A stretch of 64,000 nucleotides of DNA from Bradyrhizobium sp. ISRA430 (GCF_029909975.1 NZ_CP094516.1:4588001-4652000); one strand, 5' to 3'; positions 26,236 to 36,503 are shown, counted from the first letter of the stretch. The notes: a model not told the origin generated them from the letters alone. Program-made: numbers and translations.

Positions 26236-27123
26236 ATGACGATCGCCATCCGGCAGCTTCAAAAGCATTTTGTCGGCGAGGTTTCGGGCCTCGACCTGCG
26301 TCAGCCACTTAACCCGGAGCAGGCGCGCGAGATCGAGGCCGCGATGGACAAGTACGCCGTGCTCGTCTTCCACGACCAGGACATCACCGACGAGCAGCAG
26401 ATGGCGTTTGCGCTGAATTTCGGCCAGCGCGAGGACGCGCGCGGCGGCACCGTGACCAAGGAAAAGGACTACCGGCTCAACTCGGGCCTGAACGACGTCA
26501 GCAATCTCGGCAAGGACGGCAAGCCGTTGGCGAAGGACAGCCGCACGCACCTGTTCAATCTCGGCAACTGCCTCTGGCACTCCGACAGCTCGTTCCGCCC
26601 GATCCCGGCAAAATTCTCGCTGCTGTCGGCGCGCGTGGTGAACCCGAAGGGCGGCAACACCGAATTCGCGGACATGCGGGCGGCCTATGACGCGCTCGAC
26701 GACGAGACCAAGGCGGAGATCGAGGATCTCGTCTGCGAGCACTCGCTGATGTATTCGCGCGGCTCGCTCGGCTTCACCGAATACAGCGACGAGGAGAAGC
26801 AAATGTTCAAGCCGGTGCTGCAGCGGCTGGTGCGCACGCATCCCGTCCATCGCCGCAAGTCGCTCTATCTCTCATCGCATGCCGGCAAGGTCGCGGGCAT
26901 GAGCGTGCCCGAAGGCCGGCTGCTGCTGCGCGACCTCAATGAGCACGCGACGCAAGCAGAGTTCGTCTACGTCCACAAATGGAAGCTGCATGATCTCGTG
27001 ATGTGGGACAATCGCCAGACCATGCACCGCGTCCGCCGCTACGACCAGTCGCAGCCCCGCGACATGCGCCGCGCAACGGTGGCCGGCACCGAGCCGACGG
27101 TGCAACAGCAGGCGGCGGAGTAG
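26236..27123 (+). CDS. TauD/TfdA-family 2-oxoglutarate-dependent dioxygenase (TfdA-alpha-like)
   Basis: A 295-residue non-haem iron dioxygenase. The iron ligands are visible as the HxD of LWHSDSSF (near residue 115) and the distal His in NRQTMHRVRRYD (near 262), with the 2-oxoglutarate-binding Arg nearby. The start (MTIAIRQLQKHFVGEVSGLD) and the end (RRATVAGTEPTV) are those I associate with the TfdA-alpha group of Bradyrhizobium, which cleaves 2,4-D and related aryloxyacetates. The cad genes that accompany degradation operons are absent here, so the physiological substrate may be a natural aryloxyalkanoate. Assignment to TauD/TfdA is firm; the alpha group is inferred. Confidence 0.85.
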   Translation: MTIAIRQLQKHFVGEVSGLDLRQPLNPEQAREIEAAMDKYAVLVFHDQDITDEQQMAFALNFGQREDARGGTVTKEKDYRLNSGLNDVSNLGKDGKPLAKDSRTHLFNLGNCLWHSDSSFRPIPAKFSLLSARVVNPKGGNTEFADMRAAYDALDDETKAEIEDLVCEHSLMYSRGSLGFTEYSDEEKQMFKPVLQRLVRTHPVHRRKSLYLSSHAGKVAGMSVPEGRLLLRDLNEHATQAEFVYVHKWKLHDLVMWDNRQTMHRVRRYDQSQPRDMRRATVAGTEPTVQQQAAE

Positions 27124-27140
27124 GGTTCAGTCAGCAGACG

Positions 27141-27307
27141 TGGTGATCGCCCGGCTTGACCGGGCGATCCAGTATTCCAGAGACAGTCGTCGTCAAACAG
27201 CCGCGGCGTACTGGATGCCCCGGTCCCGGCTTCGCCAAGGCTACGCCGGGCCACAAGGGTGCTCGGCCGCCGAAGCTTCAGCGAAGGCGGCAAGCCGGGG
27301 CATGACA
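27141..27307. repeat. Long mosaic repeat, family A with extra module
   Basis: It starts with a GATCGCCCGG hairpin and ATCCAGTATTCCAGAGACAG, then CGGCGTACTGGATGC. An additional module of about 85 bases follows, from CCCCGGTCCCGGCTTCGCCA to GGCAAGCCGGGGCATGACA. The same extra module occurs at 31612-31780. Confidence 0.8.
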
Positions 27308-27317
27308 GCTCGCGCTT

Positions 27318-27962
27318 TTACGCGTGCCCCGCCTCGTTCGAGAGCATGCCGGGATCGATGCCGATCTTGCGCAGGGCGCGCGCATATTTGTCGTCGACGT
27401 CGTCGCCGAAGATCAGATCCGTATCGGCATCGCAGTGCAGCCAGCCGTTGCTCTGGATCTCGGTCTCGAGCTGGCCGGGCGCCCAGCCGGCATAGCCAAG
27501 CGCGAGGATGGCGTGCTTCGGCCCGGAGCCGTTGGCGATCGCTCGCAATATGTCCACGGTTGCGGTGAGGCAAACGCCGTCGTCGATCCTGAGCGTCGCG
27601 TTCTCGATAAAGAAGTCGCTGGAATGCAGCACGAAGCCGCGCCCGGTGTCGACCGGGCCGCCGCGCAGCACTTTCATGCTTTCGGCATTCTCCGGCAACT
27701 TGATCTGCTCGCCCTTCTTGATGATGCCGAGCTGCACCAGAAGTTCGGGGAAATCGATGCTGCCGGCAGGATGATTGACGATGATGCCCATCGCGCCTTC
27801 CGCCGAATGGGCGCAGAGATAGATCACCGAGCGTTCGAAGCGGGGATCGCCCATGACGGGCATCGCGATCAGAAGGCGGCCGTCGAGATAGCCGGCCGAA
27901 TTATGCGGCGCGGAGCCCGCAGTCTGGGTGCTCTCGCCAGTCCTTTTGCCTTCAGGAGCCAT
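27318..27962 (-). CDS. YqgE/AlgH family protein (UPF0301)
   Basis: A 214-residue protein from the ATG at 27962; the remainder of the open frame upstream is not conserved. Family motifs are [26 protein letters not shown] (start of the fold), [22 protein letters not shown] and [16 protein letters not shown]. The biochemical role is uncertain; in Pseudomonas AlgH affects alginate and other outputs. It is convergent with the dioxygenase gene and separated from it by a repeat. Confidence 0.92.
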   Translation of the reverse strand: MAPEGKRTGESTQTAGSAPHNSAGYLDGRLLIAMPVMGDPRFERSVIYLCAHSAEGAMGIIVNHPAGSIDFPELLVQLGIIKKGEQIKLPENAESMKVLRGGPVDTGRGFVLHSSDFFIENATLRIDDGVCLTATVDILRAIANGSGPKHAILALGYAGWAPGQLETEIQSNGWLHCDADTDLIFGDDVDDKYARALRKIGIDPGMLSNEAGHA

Positions 27963-28102
27963 GGGAAGCACTCCGGTTTCAATTCCTATCCTGATGTCGG
28001 GCCCGGCGGCTGTCAAATCAAGGCTTGAAGAGACCCGATTCAAGTGCATCCATCACAAGCAATTCAATGGTTTGCCCCGGGGTGACCCTGTAAAGACGTG
28101 CT

Positions 28103-28945
28103 ATGCTCACAAGAGTTCCCATGCGTGCGGCGATTGGCGTCGCAACAACCCTGCTTGCGTCGTCGCTGGCGTTTGCGGCCCACGCCGACGACGCTTCGCC
28201 TTGGCAGCGCGACGCACATTCCGCGGTGCGGCTGCTGGCGGGATCGCGCAGCGGCTCGGTCCTGCTCGGCGGCATTGCTTTTCAGATCCAGCCGGGATGG
28301 AAGACCTACTGGCGCACGCCCGGCGATTCCGGTGTTCCGCCGCGGTTCGACTTCTCGAAGTCGGACAATGTCGAGGCGGTGACGGTCATGTGGCCGGCGC
28401 CGCAGAAATTCGACGACGGTGCCGGCGGCCATTCGATCGGCTACCACGACCAGGTCGTGCTGCCCCTGCGCATCGTGGCCAAGGCGGCCGACAAGCCGGT
28501 GACGCTGCGCGCCGAGATCAATTACGCGGTGTGCGAGAAGCTCTGCATTCCCGTCGAGGCCAGCGCCGAGCTCGGTTTCAACAGCGTCGCCTCGACCGAG
28601 GACGCCAATCTGCGTGCAGCGTTGGACACGGTACCCAAGCCCGGCAATATCGGCGATCCCAATCCGCTCACCATCCGCGACGTCAAGCGCGACGGCGCCA
28701 CCAAGGTGATCGTCGACGTGGTCGCGCCGGCGGATGCGCGCAACGTCAACCTGTTCGTGGAAGGACCGACGCCCGACTGGGCGCTGCCGATTCCGGCCCT
28801 GGTCGAGCACAGCCCCTCCGGCGTCAAGCGCTTTTCTTTCGAACTCGATGGACTGCCTCCAGGCGCCAAGGCTGATGGCGCCGCGCTGAAGTTCACGCTG
28901 GTCGGGCCGGAGAAGTCGTACGAGTTCAACGTCAATCTGCAGTAA
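28103..28945 (+). CDS. Stand-alone DsbD N-terminal-domain-like exported protein
   Basis: A 280-residue exported protein. The signal peptide ends near AFAAHADD. The body resembles the periplasmic alpha domain of DsbD: GIAFQIQPGWKTYWRTPGDSG, then INYAVCEKLCIPVEA with the redox Cys pair, and the closing KFTLVGPEKSYEFNV. The membrane and thioredoxin domains of DsbD are missing, so electrons must come from a separate CcdA/ScsB-type protein. It probably accepts electrons for periplasmic thiol or c-type cytochrome maturation. This is inferred from the fold; partners are not in the window. Confidence 0.82.
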   Translation: MLTRVPMRAAIGVATTLLASSLAFAAHADDASPWQRDAHSAVRLLAGSRSGSVLLGGIAFQIQPGWKTYWRTPGDSGVPPRFDFSKSDNVEAVTVMWPAPQKFDDGAGGHSIGYHDQVVLPLRIVAKAADKPVTLRAEINYAVCEKLCIPVEASAELGFNSVASTEDANLRAALDTVPKPGNIGDPNPLTIRDVKRDGATKVIVDVVAPADARNVNLFVEGPTPDWALPIPALVEHSPSGVKRFSFELDGLPPGAKADGAALKFTLVGPEKSYEFNVNLQ

Positions 28946-28948
28946 GAT

Positions 28949-29109
28949 CGTCCTGGACAAGCGAGCGCTTGGCAACGCGCAGCGTTGTCCAATAGCGAGC
29001 GCTGATCCAGGACCCATGACCACCGGCGGCGGTTTGGCGGCGCGGCGTCTATTATCTCGTTCAAACGACATCTCCCCGGGGTAATGGTCCTGGCTTTCGC
29101 CAGGACGAC
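28949..29109. repeat. Long intergenic repeat, family B
   Basis: It begins TCGTCCTGGACAAGCGAGCG, continues CTTGGCAACGCGCAGCGTTG and TCCAATAGCGAGCG, and ends TCCTGGCTTTCGCCAGGACG. The copy at 49069-49234 is nearly identical over the first 75 bases. Here it overlaps the beginning of a reading frame that continues into the flippase gene. Confidence 0.85.
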
Positions 29110-29206
29110 GTTGGGGCTGCAGCATGCCCGCACCCAACCGAATCTTAACGAATGGTTGCTAGGTCGAAGGCTGCTGCAGCATGCGGCTCGCCCAGGGATT
29201 TTCGAC

Positions 29207-30610
29207 GTGGCCGTGACGGACACCCAACCCGCAACGACCGGACCGGCCGGCCTGATCGCGCGGCTGCGCGGCAAACTGGTGGGCGGCTCGAGCGAAGCGT
29301 CGCTGACGCGGCGGCTTGCAGGCACCATCTTCGTCATCCGCGTGATCAGCGCGGGCCTCGCCTATTTCTCGCAGGTGCTGCTCGCGCGCTGGATGGGCAC
29401 ATCCGACTACGGCATCTACGTCTACGTCTGGACCTGGGTCCTGCTGCTCGGCAGCATGATGGATTTCGGCATCTCGGCCTCCGCGCAGAAGATCATTCCG
29501 GAGTATCGTACCAGCGGCGAGCATGCGCTGCTGCGCGGCTTTCTCTCCGGCGGCCGCTGGCTGACCTTCGCCGTCTCCACGCTGGCCTCGCTCGGACTTG
29601 CCGGTATCGTAAAACTGCTTTCGCCGTGGATCGATCCCGCCGAGGAGCTTCCGCTCTACATCGGCTGCATGACGCTGCCTGCCTTCGTCGTTGCCAATAC
29701 CCAGGATGGCATCGCCCGCTCGCACGACTGGATGCAGCTCGGCCTGATGCCGCAATTCATCATCCGCCAGGCGCTCGTCATCGGCATCACGGCCTGCGCC
29801 TTCCTGCTCGGCTATCATCTGGGCGCCGTTGCCGCCATGGTCGCGAGCGCCGGCGCTGTGTGGATCGCGATGACAGGCCAGATGGTGGCGCTGAACCGCA
29901 AGCTCGCCGACCACGTCGAGCCCGGCCCCAAGGCCTATGACGTCACCGGCTGGCTCGCCGTCTCGCTGCCGATCCTGCTGGTCGAGAGTTTCTACCTGCT
30001 GCTCTCCTACACCGACGTGCTGGTCCTTCAGCAGTTCCGTCCCTCCAACGAAGTCGGCGTCTATTTCGCGGTGGTGAAGACGCTGGCGCTGGTCTCCTTC
30101 ATTCACTATGCGATGTCGGCGACGACGGCGCATCGCTTCGCCGAATACAACGCACTCGGCGACAAGGCGCGCCTGTCGGCTTACGTCGCGCACGCCATCA
30201 ATTGGACTTTCTGGCCTTCGCTGGCGGCGACCATCGTGCTGCTCGCGCTCGGCAGGCCGCTGCTCTGGCTGTTCGGCCGGCAATTCGTGGGCGGCTACGA
30301 CATCATGTTCGTCGCCGCGATCGGGCTCGTGGTGCGCGCCGCGATCGGCCCGGTCGAGCGTCTGCTCAACATGCTCGGCCAGCAGAGGATCTGTGCGCTA
30401 GCCTATGCGCTGGCCTTCGTGATGAACTTGGTGCTCTGCGTGACCCTGGTGCCGCGCTTCGGCGGCCATGGCGCCGCGGCCGCGACCTCGATCTCGCTCA
30501 CCTTCGAGACGGTGCTGCTGTTCTGGATCGTCAGGCAGCGGCTGGGGCTGCATGTGCTGGCGTTCGGCAAACAGGCTGTGGGGGCTGCCCTGCCCCATAG
30601 GGAACAGTGA
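29207..30610 (+). CDS. Lipopolysaccharide/oligosaccharide flippase (MOP superfamily)
   Basis: A protein of about 467 residues with 12 to 14 membrane segments of the polysaccharide-synthesis (Wzx/RfbX) type. The start chosen is the GTG at 29207, nine bases after AGGGA, because longer versions translate part of a repeat element. The first helices (TIFVIRVISAGLAYFSQVLLARWMG and YGIYVYVWTWVLLLGSMMDFG) carry the family pattern, including the MG-Y-G loop. It would flip lipid-linked sugars across the inner membrane. No glycosyltransferase genes lie near it, so the glycan is unknown. The start remains uncertain by a few codons. Confidence 0.85.
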   Translation: MAVTDTQPATTGPAGLIARLRGKLVGGSSEASLTRRLAGTIFVIRVISAGLAYFSQVLLARWMGTSDYGIYVYVWTWVLLLGSMMDFGISASAQKIIPEYRTSGEHALLRGFLSGGRWLTFAVSTLASLGLAGIVKLLSPWIDPAEELPLYIGCMTLPAFVVANTQDGIARSHDWMQLGLMPQFIIRQALVIGITACAFLLGYHLGAVAAMVASAGAVWIAMTGQMVALNRKLADHVEPGPKAYDVTGWLAVSLPILLVESFYLLLSYTDVLVLQQFRPSNEVGVYFAVVKTLALVSFIHYAMSATTAHRFAEYNALGDKARLSAYVAHAINWTFWPSLAATIVLLALGRPLLWLFGRQFVGGYDIMFVAAIGLVVRAAIGPVERLLNMLGQQRICALAYALAFVMNLVLCVTLVPRFGGHGAAAATSISLTFETVLLFWIVRQRLGLHVLAFGKQAVGAALPHREQ

Positions 30611-30762
30611 TTTCGCCGGACGCACGCGAACAGGGCAAAATGGCTGCCCATCTCCGACCCGCAGCATGATTTTTCTTATTTGATCCAAGCGGTTGCGCCG
30701 CAGGGAAAGTTTATTCTACGTCATATTGCCCAAATGACGAGATAAACCTAAGATTCCCTCGC

Positions 30763-31587
30763 ATGATCGATCCACTCTACGTCGCGTCCGGATTCGGTGT
30801 CGGCCTGCTTGTCGGCATGACCGGCGTGGGGGGCGGCTCGCTGATGACGCCGCTCCTGATCCTGTTGTTCGGCGTCCATCCATCGACCGCGGTCGGGACC
30901 GATCTGCTCTATGCCGCCGGCACCAAGACAGGCGGCAGCGTGGTGCATGGCTGGTCGCGCAGCGTGCATTGGCCGGCGGTGCTGCGGCTCGCCAGCGGCA
31001 GCATTCCAGCGAGCGCGCTGACGCTGTTCGTGCTGTGGGAGCTCGATCTCAAGAGCGATGCCGAGCGCAATCTGGTCAATCTGGTGCTGTGCTTTGCGCT
31101 GATGCTGACCGCGATTTCACTGATCTTCCGCAAGTCGATCATGGAGCGTTATCGCCGGCGCCTGGAACGGCTCGATGACCGCGCCACGGCGATTGCGACT
31201 GTCGTCACCGGCGTCGTGCTCGGCGTGCTCGTGTCGATTTCCTCGGTCGGGGCCGGCGCGGTCGGGGTGACCGTGCTGCTGCTGCTCTACCCGCGCCTAC
31301 CGATGGCGACCATCGTCGGCTCCGACATCGCGCATGCGGTGCCGCTGACGCTGGTGGCCGGCACCGGGCACTGGATCCTCGGCTCGGTCGACTGGCACCT
31401 GATGGGCGTGCTGCTGATGGGCTCGCTGCCCGGCATCATCGTCGGCAGCTACAGCGCGACCCGCATGCCGGAAACGGTGCTGCGCCTCGCACTGGCCTGC
31501 GTACTCGTCGTGGTCGCCAGCAAGATCATGTTCACGGAACTGAACCTGTCATCCGCCATCGTGACGGCTCTGGCCTGGAGCCATTAA
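30763..31587 (+). CDS. TauE/SafE-family sulfite/sulfonate exporter
   Basis: A 274-residue protein with about eight membrane segments. The two internally related halves are marked by GLLVGMTGVGGGSLMTPLLIL near the start and GVLVSISSVGAGAVGVTVLLLL in the middle, each a GxxxGxxGGGSxxxP-like signature. TauE/SafE proteins export sulfite, sulfoacetate or similar small organosulfur anions. A sulfate assimilation block begins 3 kb downstream, so export of excess sulfite is a reasonable idea, but no operon link exists. It is flanked by a repeat on its 3' side. Confidence 0.88.
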   Translation: MIDPLYVASGFGVGLLVGMTGVGGGSLMTPLLILLFGVHPSTAVGTDLLYAAGTKTGGSVVHGWSRSVHWPAVLRLASGSIPASALTLFVLWELDLKSDAERNLVNLVLCFALMLTAISLIFRKSIMERYRRRLERLDDRATAIATVVTGVVLGVLVSISSVGAGAVGVTVLLLLYPRLPMATIVGSDIAHAVPLTLVAGTGHWILGSVDWHLMGVLLMGSLPGIIVGSYSATRMPETVLRLALACVLVVVASKIMFTELNLSSAIVTALAWSH

Positions 31588-31611
31588 ACGAACGGCGCGC
31601 CTCACTCTCAC

Positions 31612-31780
31612 TGTCATCGCCCGCGCAGGCGGGCGATGACAGTATTCCAGAGACAGCACGAGGACACGGAGAAGCCGCGGCGTACTGGATGCATCGGTCC
31701 CGGCTCCGCCAAGGCTACGCCGGGCCACGAGGGTGCTCGGCCGCCGAAGCTTTGGCGAAGGCGGCGAGCCGGGGCATGAC
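31612..31780. repeat. Long mosaic repeat, family A with extra module
   Basis: It carries the GTCATCGCCCGCGCAGGCGG hairpin, AGTATTCCAGAGACAG, CGGCGTACTGGATGC and then the same 85-base module as at 27141-27307, ending GCGAGCCGGGGCATGAC. It lies between convergent genes. Confidence 0.8.
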
Positions 31781-31794
31781 GAGGAGCCAGTCCG

Positions 31795-32583
31795 TTACTC
31801 CGCCGTCCAGCCGCCGTCGATCGAGAGGTTGGTGCCGGTAATCTGCGCGGCATCGTCGCTGCACAGGAACAGCGCCAGCGCCGCGACCTGCTCGGAGGTG
31901 ACGAATTCCTTGGTCGGCTGCGCGTCGAGCAGCACATCGTTGATGACCTGCTCGCGCGTGAGATTGCGCGCCTTCATCGTGTCGGGGATCTGCTTCTCCA
32001 CCAGCGGTGTCCAGACATAGCCCGGGCTGATGCAGTTGCAGGTGATCTTGTTCGTCGCAACCTCCAGCGCCACTGTCTTGGTCAGGCCGGCGATGCCGTG
32101 CTTGGCCGACACGTAAGCCGACTTGAAGGGCGAGGCGACCAGCGAGTGCGCCGACGCCGTGTTGATGATGCGGCCCCAGCCGCGCTTCTTCATGCCTGGC
32201 ACCGCGGCGCGGATGGCATGGAAGGCCGAAGACAGGTTGATCGCGATGATCTGGTCCCACTTCTCGATCGGGAATTCCTCGATCGGCGAGACGAACTGGA
32301 TGCCGGCATTGTTGACGAGGATGTCGACCGAGCCGAATGTCTTTTCGCCGAGCGCTATCATCTCCGCGATCTCTGCCGGCTTGCTCATATCGGCGGGCGA
32401 ATAGATCGCCTTCACCTTGAAGTCGGACTCGATCTTCGCGCGCTCTTTCTCGATGTCTTCGGGCGAGCCGAAGCCGTTGATGACGACGTTGGCGCCGGCG
32501 CTGGCGAAGGCGCGTGCATAAGCGAGCCCGATGCCGCTGGTTGATCCGGTCACGACGGCGTTCTTGCCTGACAGACTACCCAT
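31795..32583 (-). CDS. bdhA: 3-hydroxybutyrate dehydrogenase
   Basis: A 262-residue SDR with the D-3-hydroxybutyrate dehydrogenase pattern: VTGSTSGIGLAYARAFA, LVNNAGIQFVSPIEEFP, ASAHSLVASPFKSAYVSAK (catalytic Ser, Tyr, Lys), CNCISPGYVWTPLVEKQI and the closing LSIDGGWTAE. It interconverts 3-hydroxybutyrate and acetoacetate with NAD and belongs to PHB turnover. Its start overlaps the end of the patatin gene by 8 bases, so the two are co-translated. The 3' end faces a repeat. Confidence 0.92.
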   Translation of the reverse strand: MGSLSGKNAVVTGSTSGIGLAYARAFASAGANVVINGFGSPEDIEKERAKIESDFKVKAIYSPADMSKPAEIAEMIALGEKTFGSVDILVNNAGIQFVSPIEEFPIEKWDQIIAINLSSAFHAIRAAVPGMKKRGWGRIINTASAHSLVASPFKSAYVSAKHGIAGLTKTVALEVATNKITCNCISPGYVWTPLVEKQIPDTMKARNLTREQVINDVLLDAQPTKEFVTSEQVAALALFLCSDDAAQITGTNLSIDGGWTAE

Positions 32584-33760
32584 TTTGTTCGCTCCTTTTG
32601 GCCGGGGGCGCGGAGACGTCCCCTGTGAGATCGTAGGTCACCATGGTCTCGCCGGACTGCGGCCGCTCGAGCCAATCCTTGTGGCGCATCGACAGATGGA
32701 CGTCGCGCACCCCGGCTTCCCAATGCTCGACCATGGCGACGTGCGAGAAGTCGTAATCCTTGGATGAGGATTCGTAGTTCTTGCTGCGATAGATCAGGTG
32801 CACGACGGTCACGGTGCTTTCGCACGCCGCCTTGGAAAGGAATTCGACGGACGGATCGTTCTTCAGATAGTCCGGCAGCTTGCCGATCAGGTCGCGCACG
32901 GCCCGGCGGGCATTGTGGAGCTGCTTGTTCTTGTCGGTGTTCATCCGCGTCCGGCTGGAATAGCGGATGTCCTTCTCGCGCTCGGCTGCCTCGAGCAGCG
33001 AGGTCGGCAAATCCCCGCGCGCGCTGAACAGGTCGACCTGGAAGATCAGCATGTCGCGCTGGGATTCGGCATCGAGCACGTAGTCGAGCGGCGTGTTGGA
33101 GGCGATGCCGCCGTCCCAATAATGCTCGCCATCGATCATGACGGAGGGAAAGCCCGGTGGCAGCGCGCCGGAGGCCATGATGTGCTCGGGGCCGATCTTC
33201 TTGCCGAGCTTCTTGAACTCGTAATTGTCGAAATATTTGAAGTTGCCCGAGGTGACGCCGACCGCGCCGACCGACAGGCGCGTCTTCAGGTCGTTGATGC
33301 GGTCGAAATCGACCAGCCGTTCCAGCGTCTTCTTCAGCGGCGCGGTGTCGTAATAGCTCTCCGCTTCGGGATGGCCCGGCGGCCAGAGCGGCGCGGGCGG
33401 GACGCGCGGGACGAAGAAGCCGGGCACGCCGAAGGTCGCGATCAGTGCGGCGCTGGTGGAGTTGAACAGTTCGCGGCTGTGATCGCTCTTGCCGATCGGC
33501 TTCCAGGGCACCGGCGCCGAGACCATCTCCCAGAATTCCTTCAGCCGCTTGACGCGGGTGAGGCCCTCATTGCCGGCGATGATGGCCGCGTTGATGGCGC
33601 CGATCGAGATGCCGGCAACCCATTCCGGCTCGAAGCCGTAGCCGCACAGCGCCTGATAGGAACCGGCCTGATAGGAGCCGAGCGCGCCACCGCCCTGCAA
33701 GACCAGGACACGTTGCGCATTTGCGGGGACACTGGCGACTTCCGGGCTATGATCGGTCAT
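32576..33760 (-). CDS. Patatin-like phospholipase family protein
   Basis: A 394-residue protein with the patatin fold: oxyanion loop LQGGGALGSYQAG (residues 22-34), nucleophile elbow GISIGAIN (Gly-x-Ser-x-Gly) and catalytic Asp in HYWDGGIASNTPLDY. The C-terminus ends in a DUF3734-like region. It should be a serine acyl hydrolase acting on lipids or possibly polyester. The overlap with the 3-hydroxybutyrate dehydrogenase gene suggests a shared route, perhaps granule or PHB-oligomer hydrolysis, but this is inference. It has no signal peptide. Confidence 0.9.
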   Translation of the reverse strand: MTDHSPEVASVPANAQRVLVLQGGGALGSYQAGSYQALCGYGFEPEWVAGISIGAINAAIIAGNEGLTRVKRLKEFWEMVSAPVPWKPIGKSDHSRELFNSTSAALIATFGVPGFFVPRVPPAPLWPPGHPEAESYYDTAPLKKTLERLVDFDRINDLKTRLSVGAVGVTSGNFKYFDNYEFKKLGKKIGPEHIMASGALPPGFPSVMIDGEHYWDGGIASNTPLDYVLDAESQRDMLIFQVDLFSARGDLPTSLLEAAEREKDIRYSSRTRMNTDKNKQLHNARRAVRDLIGKLPDYLKNDPSVEFLSKAACESTVTVVHLIYRSKNYESSSKDYDFSHVAMVEHWEAGVRDVHLSMRHKDWLERPQSGETMVTYDLTGDVSAPPAKRSEQNG

Positions 33761-33838
33761 GCGGGAACAATAGCAAAAGGCGAGCCACCGTGGCGACAGT
33801 CCGCCGCGGCGTCAATGCATCCCGGGATCAAGTCTGGC

Positions 33839-34342
33839 TTATCGGGGGTCGGTCGAGGCCAGGATCATGGTCCAGAACACCTTGTATTTGGTGCCCGGAG
33901 CGTAGCTCGCCGCTATGCCCAATTTTGTGACACCGCTCTTGAGCATGTTGGCCCGGTGCGGAGGCGAGTCGCGCCAGCCGGAAAACGCTTCTGCCAGCGT
34001 ATGATAGCCGGCCGAGATGTTCTCGACCGCGACGGTGGCCGGATAGCCGCCTGCATTGAGGCGCTTGCCCAGGGGTGCGCGGACGTCATGGTCCATCTTG
34101 TTCGCCGCCGCCATGGCGTTGGACTGGGATTCGGCGAGCATCGTCAGGTCGGGGTCGATGATGACGGTGCCGAGCCCGTTGTTCTGCCGGTACTGCGAGA
34201 TCATCACTGCGGCCGCCTGCGCATCGAGCTTCGCGCCCGGGACCGCCATGTCCGCATACATGGACGGTTGCTGGATCGGCGCTTCGTTGCCCGCACAGCC
34301 GGAGAGCAGCAAAAGAATGAGAATTGCGGCCGCGGCGCGCAT
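33839..34342 (-). CDS. CAP-domain (SCP/PR1-like) lipoprotein
   Basis: A 167-residue protein from the ATG at 34342, chosen because it yields the lipoprotein signal MRAAAAILILLLLSGCAG with a clear lipobox. The CAP domain follows, with LAESQSNAMAAANKMDHD and ENISAGYHTLAEAFSGWRDSPPHRANML, the latter being the bacterial CAP signature. Function of bacterial CAP lipoproteins is not established. A short gap separates it from the patatin gene, but it appears to be its own unit. Confidence 0.9.
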   Translation of the reverse strand: MRAAAAILILLLLSGCAGNEAPIQQPSMYADMAVPGAKLDAQAAAVMISQYRQNNGLGTVIIDPDLTMLAESQSNAMAAANKMDHDVRAPLGKRLNAGGYPATVAVENISAGYHTLAEAFSGWRDSPPHRANMLKSGVTKLGIAASYAPGTKYKVFWTMILASTDPR

Positions 34343-34424
34343 GAGTAAGGCCCCCAAATGAGGGGGCCGTTGTTGCATACCAACCGTGGCTGAAAGGTGA
34401 ATTTTGAAGAAAATTGCACCCGAC

Positions 34425-34551
34425 GTCATTCCAGGCTGCGCGACGCGCAGACCGGGAATCTCGCGCCACAAACTCGGGATTCCGGGTTCGATGCAGAGCC
34501 TGTCATCGGACCGGCCGAACGCCGGACCCGGCGGCATCGCCCCGGAATGAC
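34425..34551. repeat. Palindromic intergenic repeat, family C
   Basis: It is bounded by GTCATTCCAGGCTGCGCGAC and GCCCCGGAATGAC, with GGGAATC arms inside. It lies between the CAP lipoprotein and cysA and may separate their transcripts. Confidence 0.75.
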
Positions 34552-34557
34552 CGGAGG

Positions 34558-35581
<1,024 letters not shown>

Positions 35582-35592
<11 letters not shown>

Positions 35593-36493
35593 GGTCGTCG
35601 TGTCCTTCGCGCAGATGACGTTCGAGAACGGTCTTGGCGATCAGCGTGATCAGCGCCAGCATCGCGAGCAGCGAGGCGATCGCAAAGGCGGCAACGAACT
35701 GGTACTCGTTGTAGAGAATCTCGACCAGCAGCGGCATGGTGTTGGTCTCGCCGCGGATGTGGCCGGAGACGACCGACACCGCGCCGAACTCGCCCATGGC
35801 GCGCGCGTTGCAGAGCAGGACGCCGTAGAGCACGCCCCATTTGATGTTGGGCAGCGTGACGCGGAAGAAGGTCTGCAGGCCCGAGGCGCCGAGCGAGATC
35901 GCGGCCTCCTCCTCCTGCGTGCCCTGCTCCTGCATCAGCGGGATCAGCGCGCGCGCGACGAACGGGAAGGTCACGAAGGTGGTCGCCAGCGCAATGCCGG
36001 GCACCGCGAACAGGATCTGGATATTGTGCTCGCGCAAGGCACCGCCGAAGTAGCCTTGCGCGCCGAACAACAGCACGAAGACGAGGCCCGAGATCACCGG
36101 GCTCACCGAGAACGGCAGGTCGATCAGCGTGATCAGGAAGGTCTTGCCCTTGAAGTCGAATTTGGCGATCGCCCAGGCCGCGACCAGGCCGAATACGAGA
36201 TTGAGGCCGACCGAGATCAAGGCAACCAGCAGCGTCAGCTTGATCGCAGCCAGCGCCTCGGGCTCGGAGAGCGCAGCAAGATAGGCCAGGATGCCCTTCG
36301 AGAACGCCTGCGTGAATACCACCACCAGCGGCAGCACGACGAAGACGGTAAGGAAGAGGACTGCAAGCGTGATGATGGCGATGCGCACCGCCTTCGGTTC
36401 GGTGCGGAGGTTGTCCTGCGCGGCCGCCGCGTGCGCACGCGCCTTCGCTTGCGACGACGAGAGCGAGACGATATCTGCGATCTGCATGGTCAT
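35582..36493 (-). CDS. cysW: Sulfate ABC transporter permease CysW
   Basis: A 303-residue inner-membrane permease with six main membrane segments and the EAA-type cytoplasmic loop [24 protein letters not shown], which contacts CysA. The [17 protein letters not shown] stretch is characteristic of CysW. It forms the sulfate channel with CysT. Ten bases separate it from cysT upstream, and it overlaps cysA downstream. Confidence 0.95.
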
Positions 36494-36503
36494 CGCATCC
36501 GCC

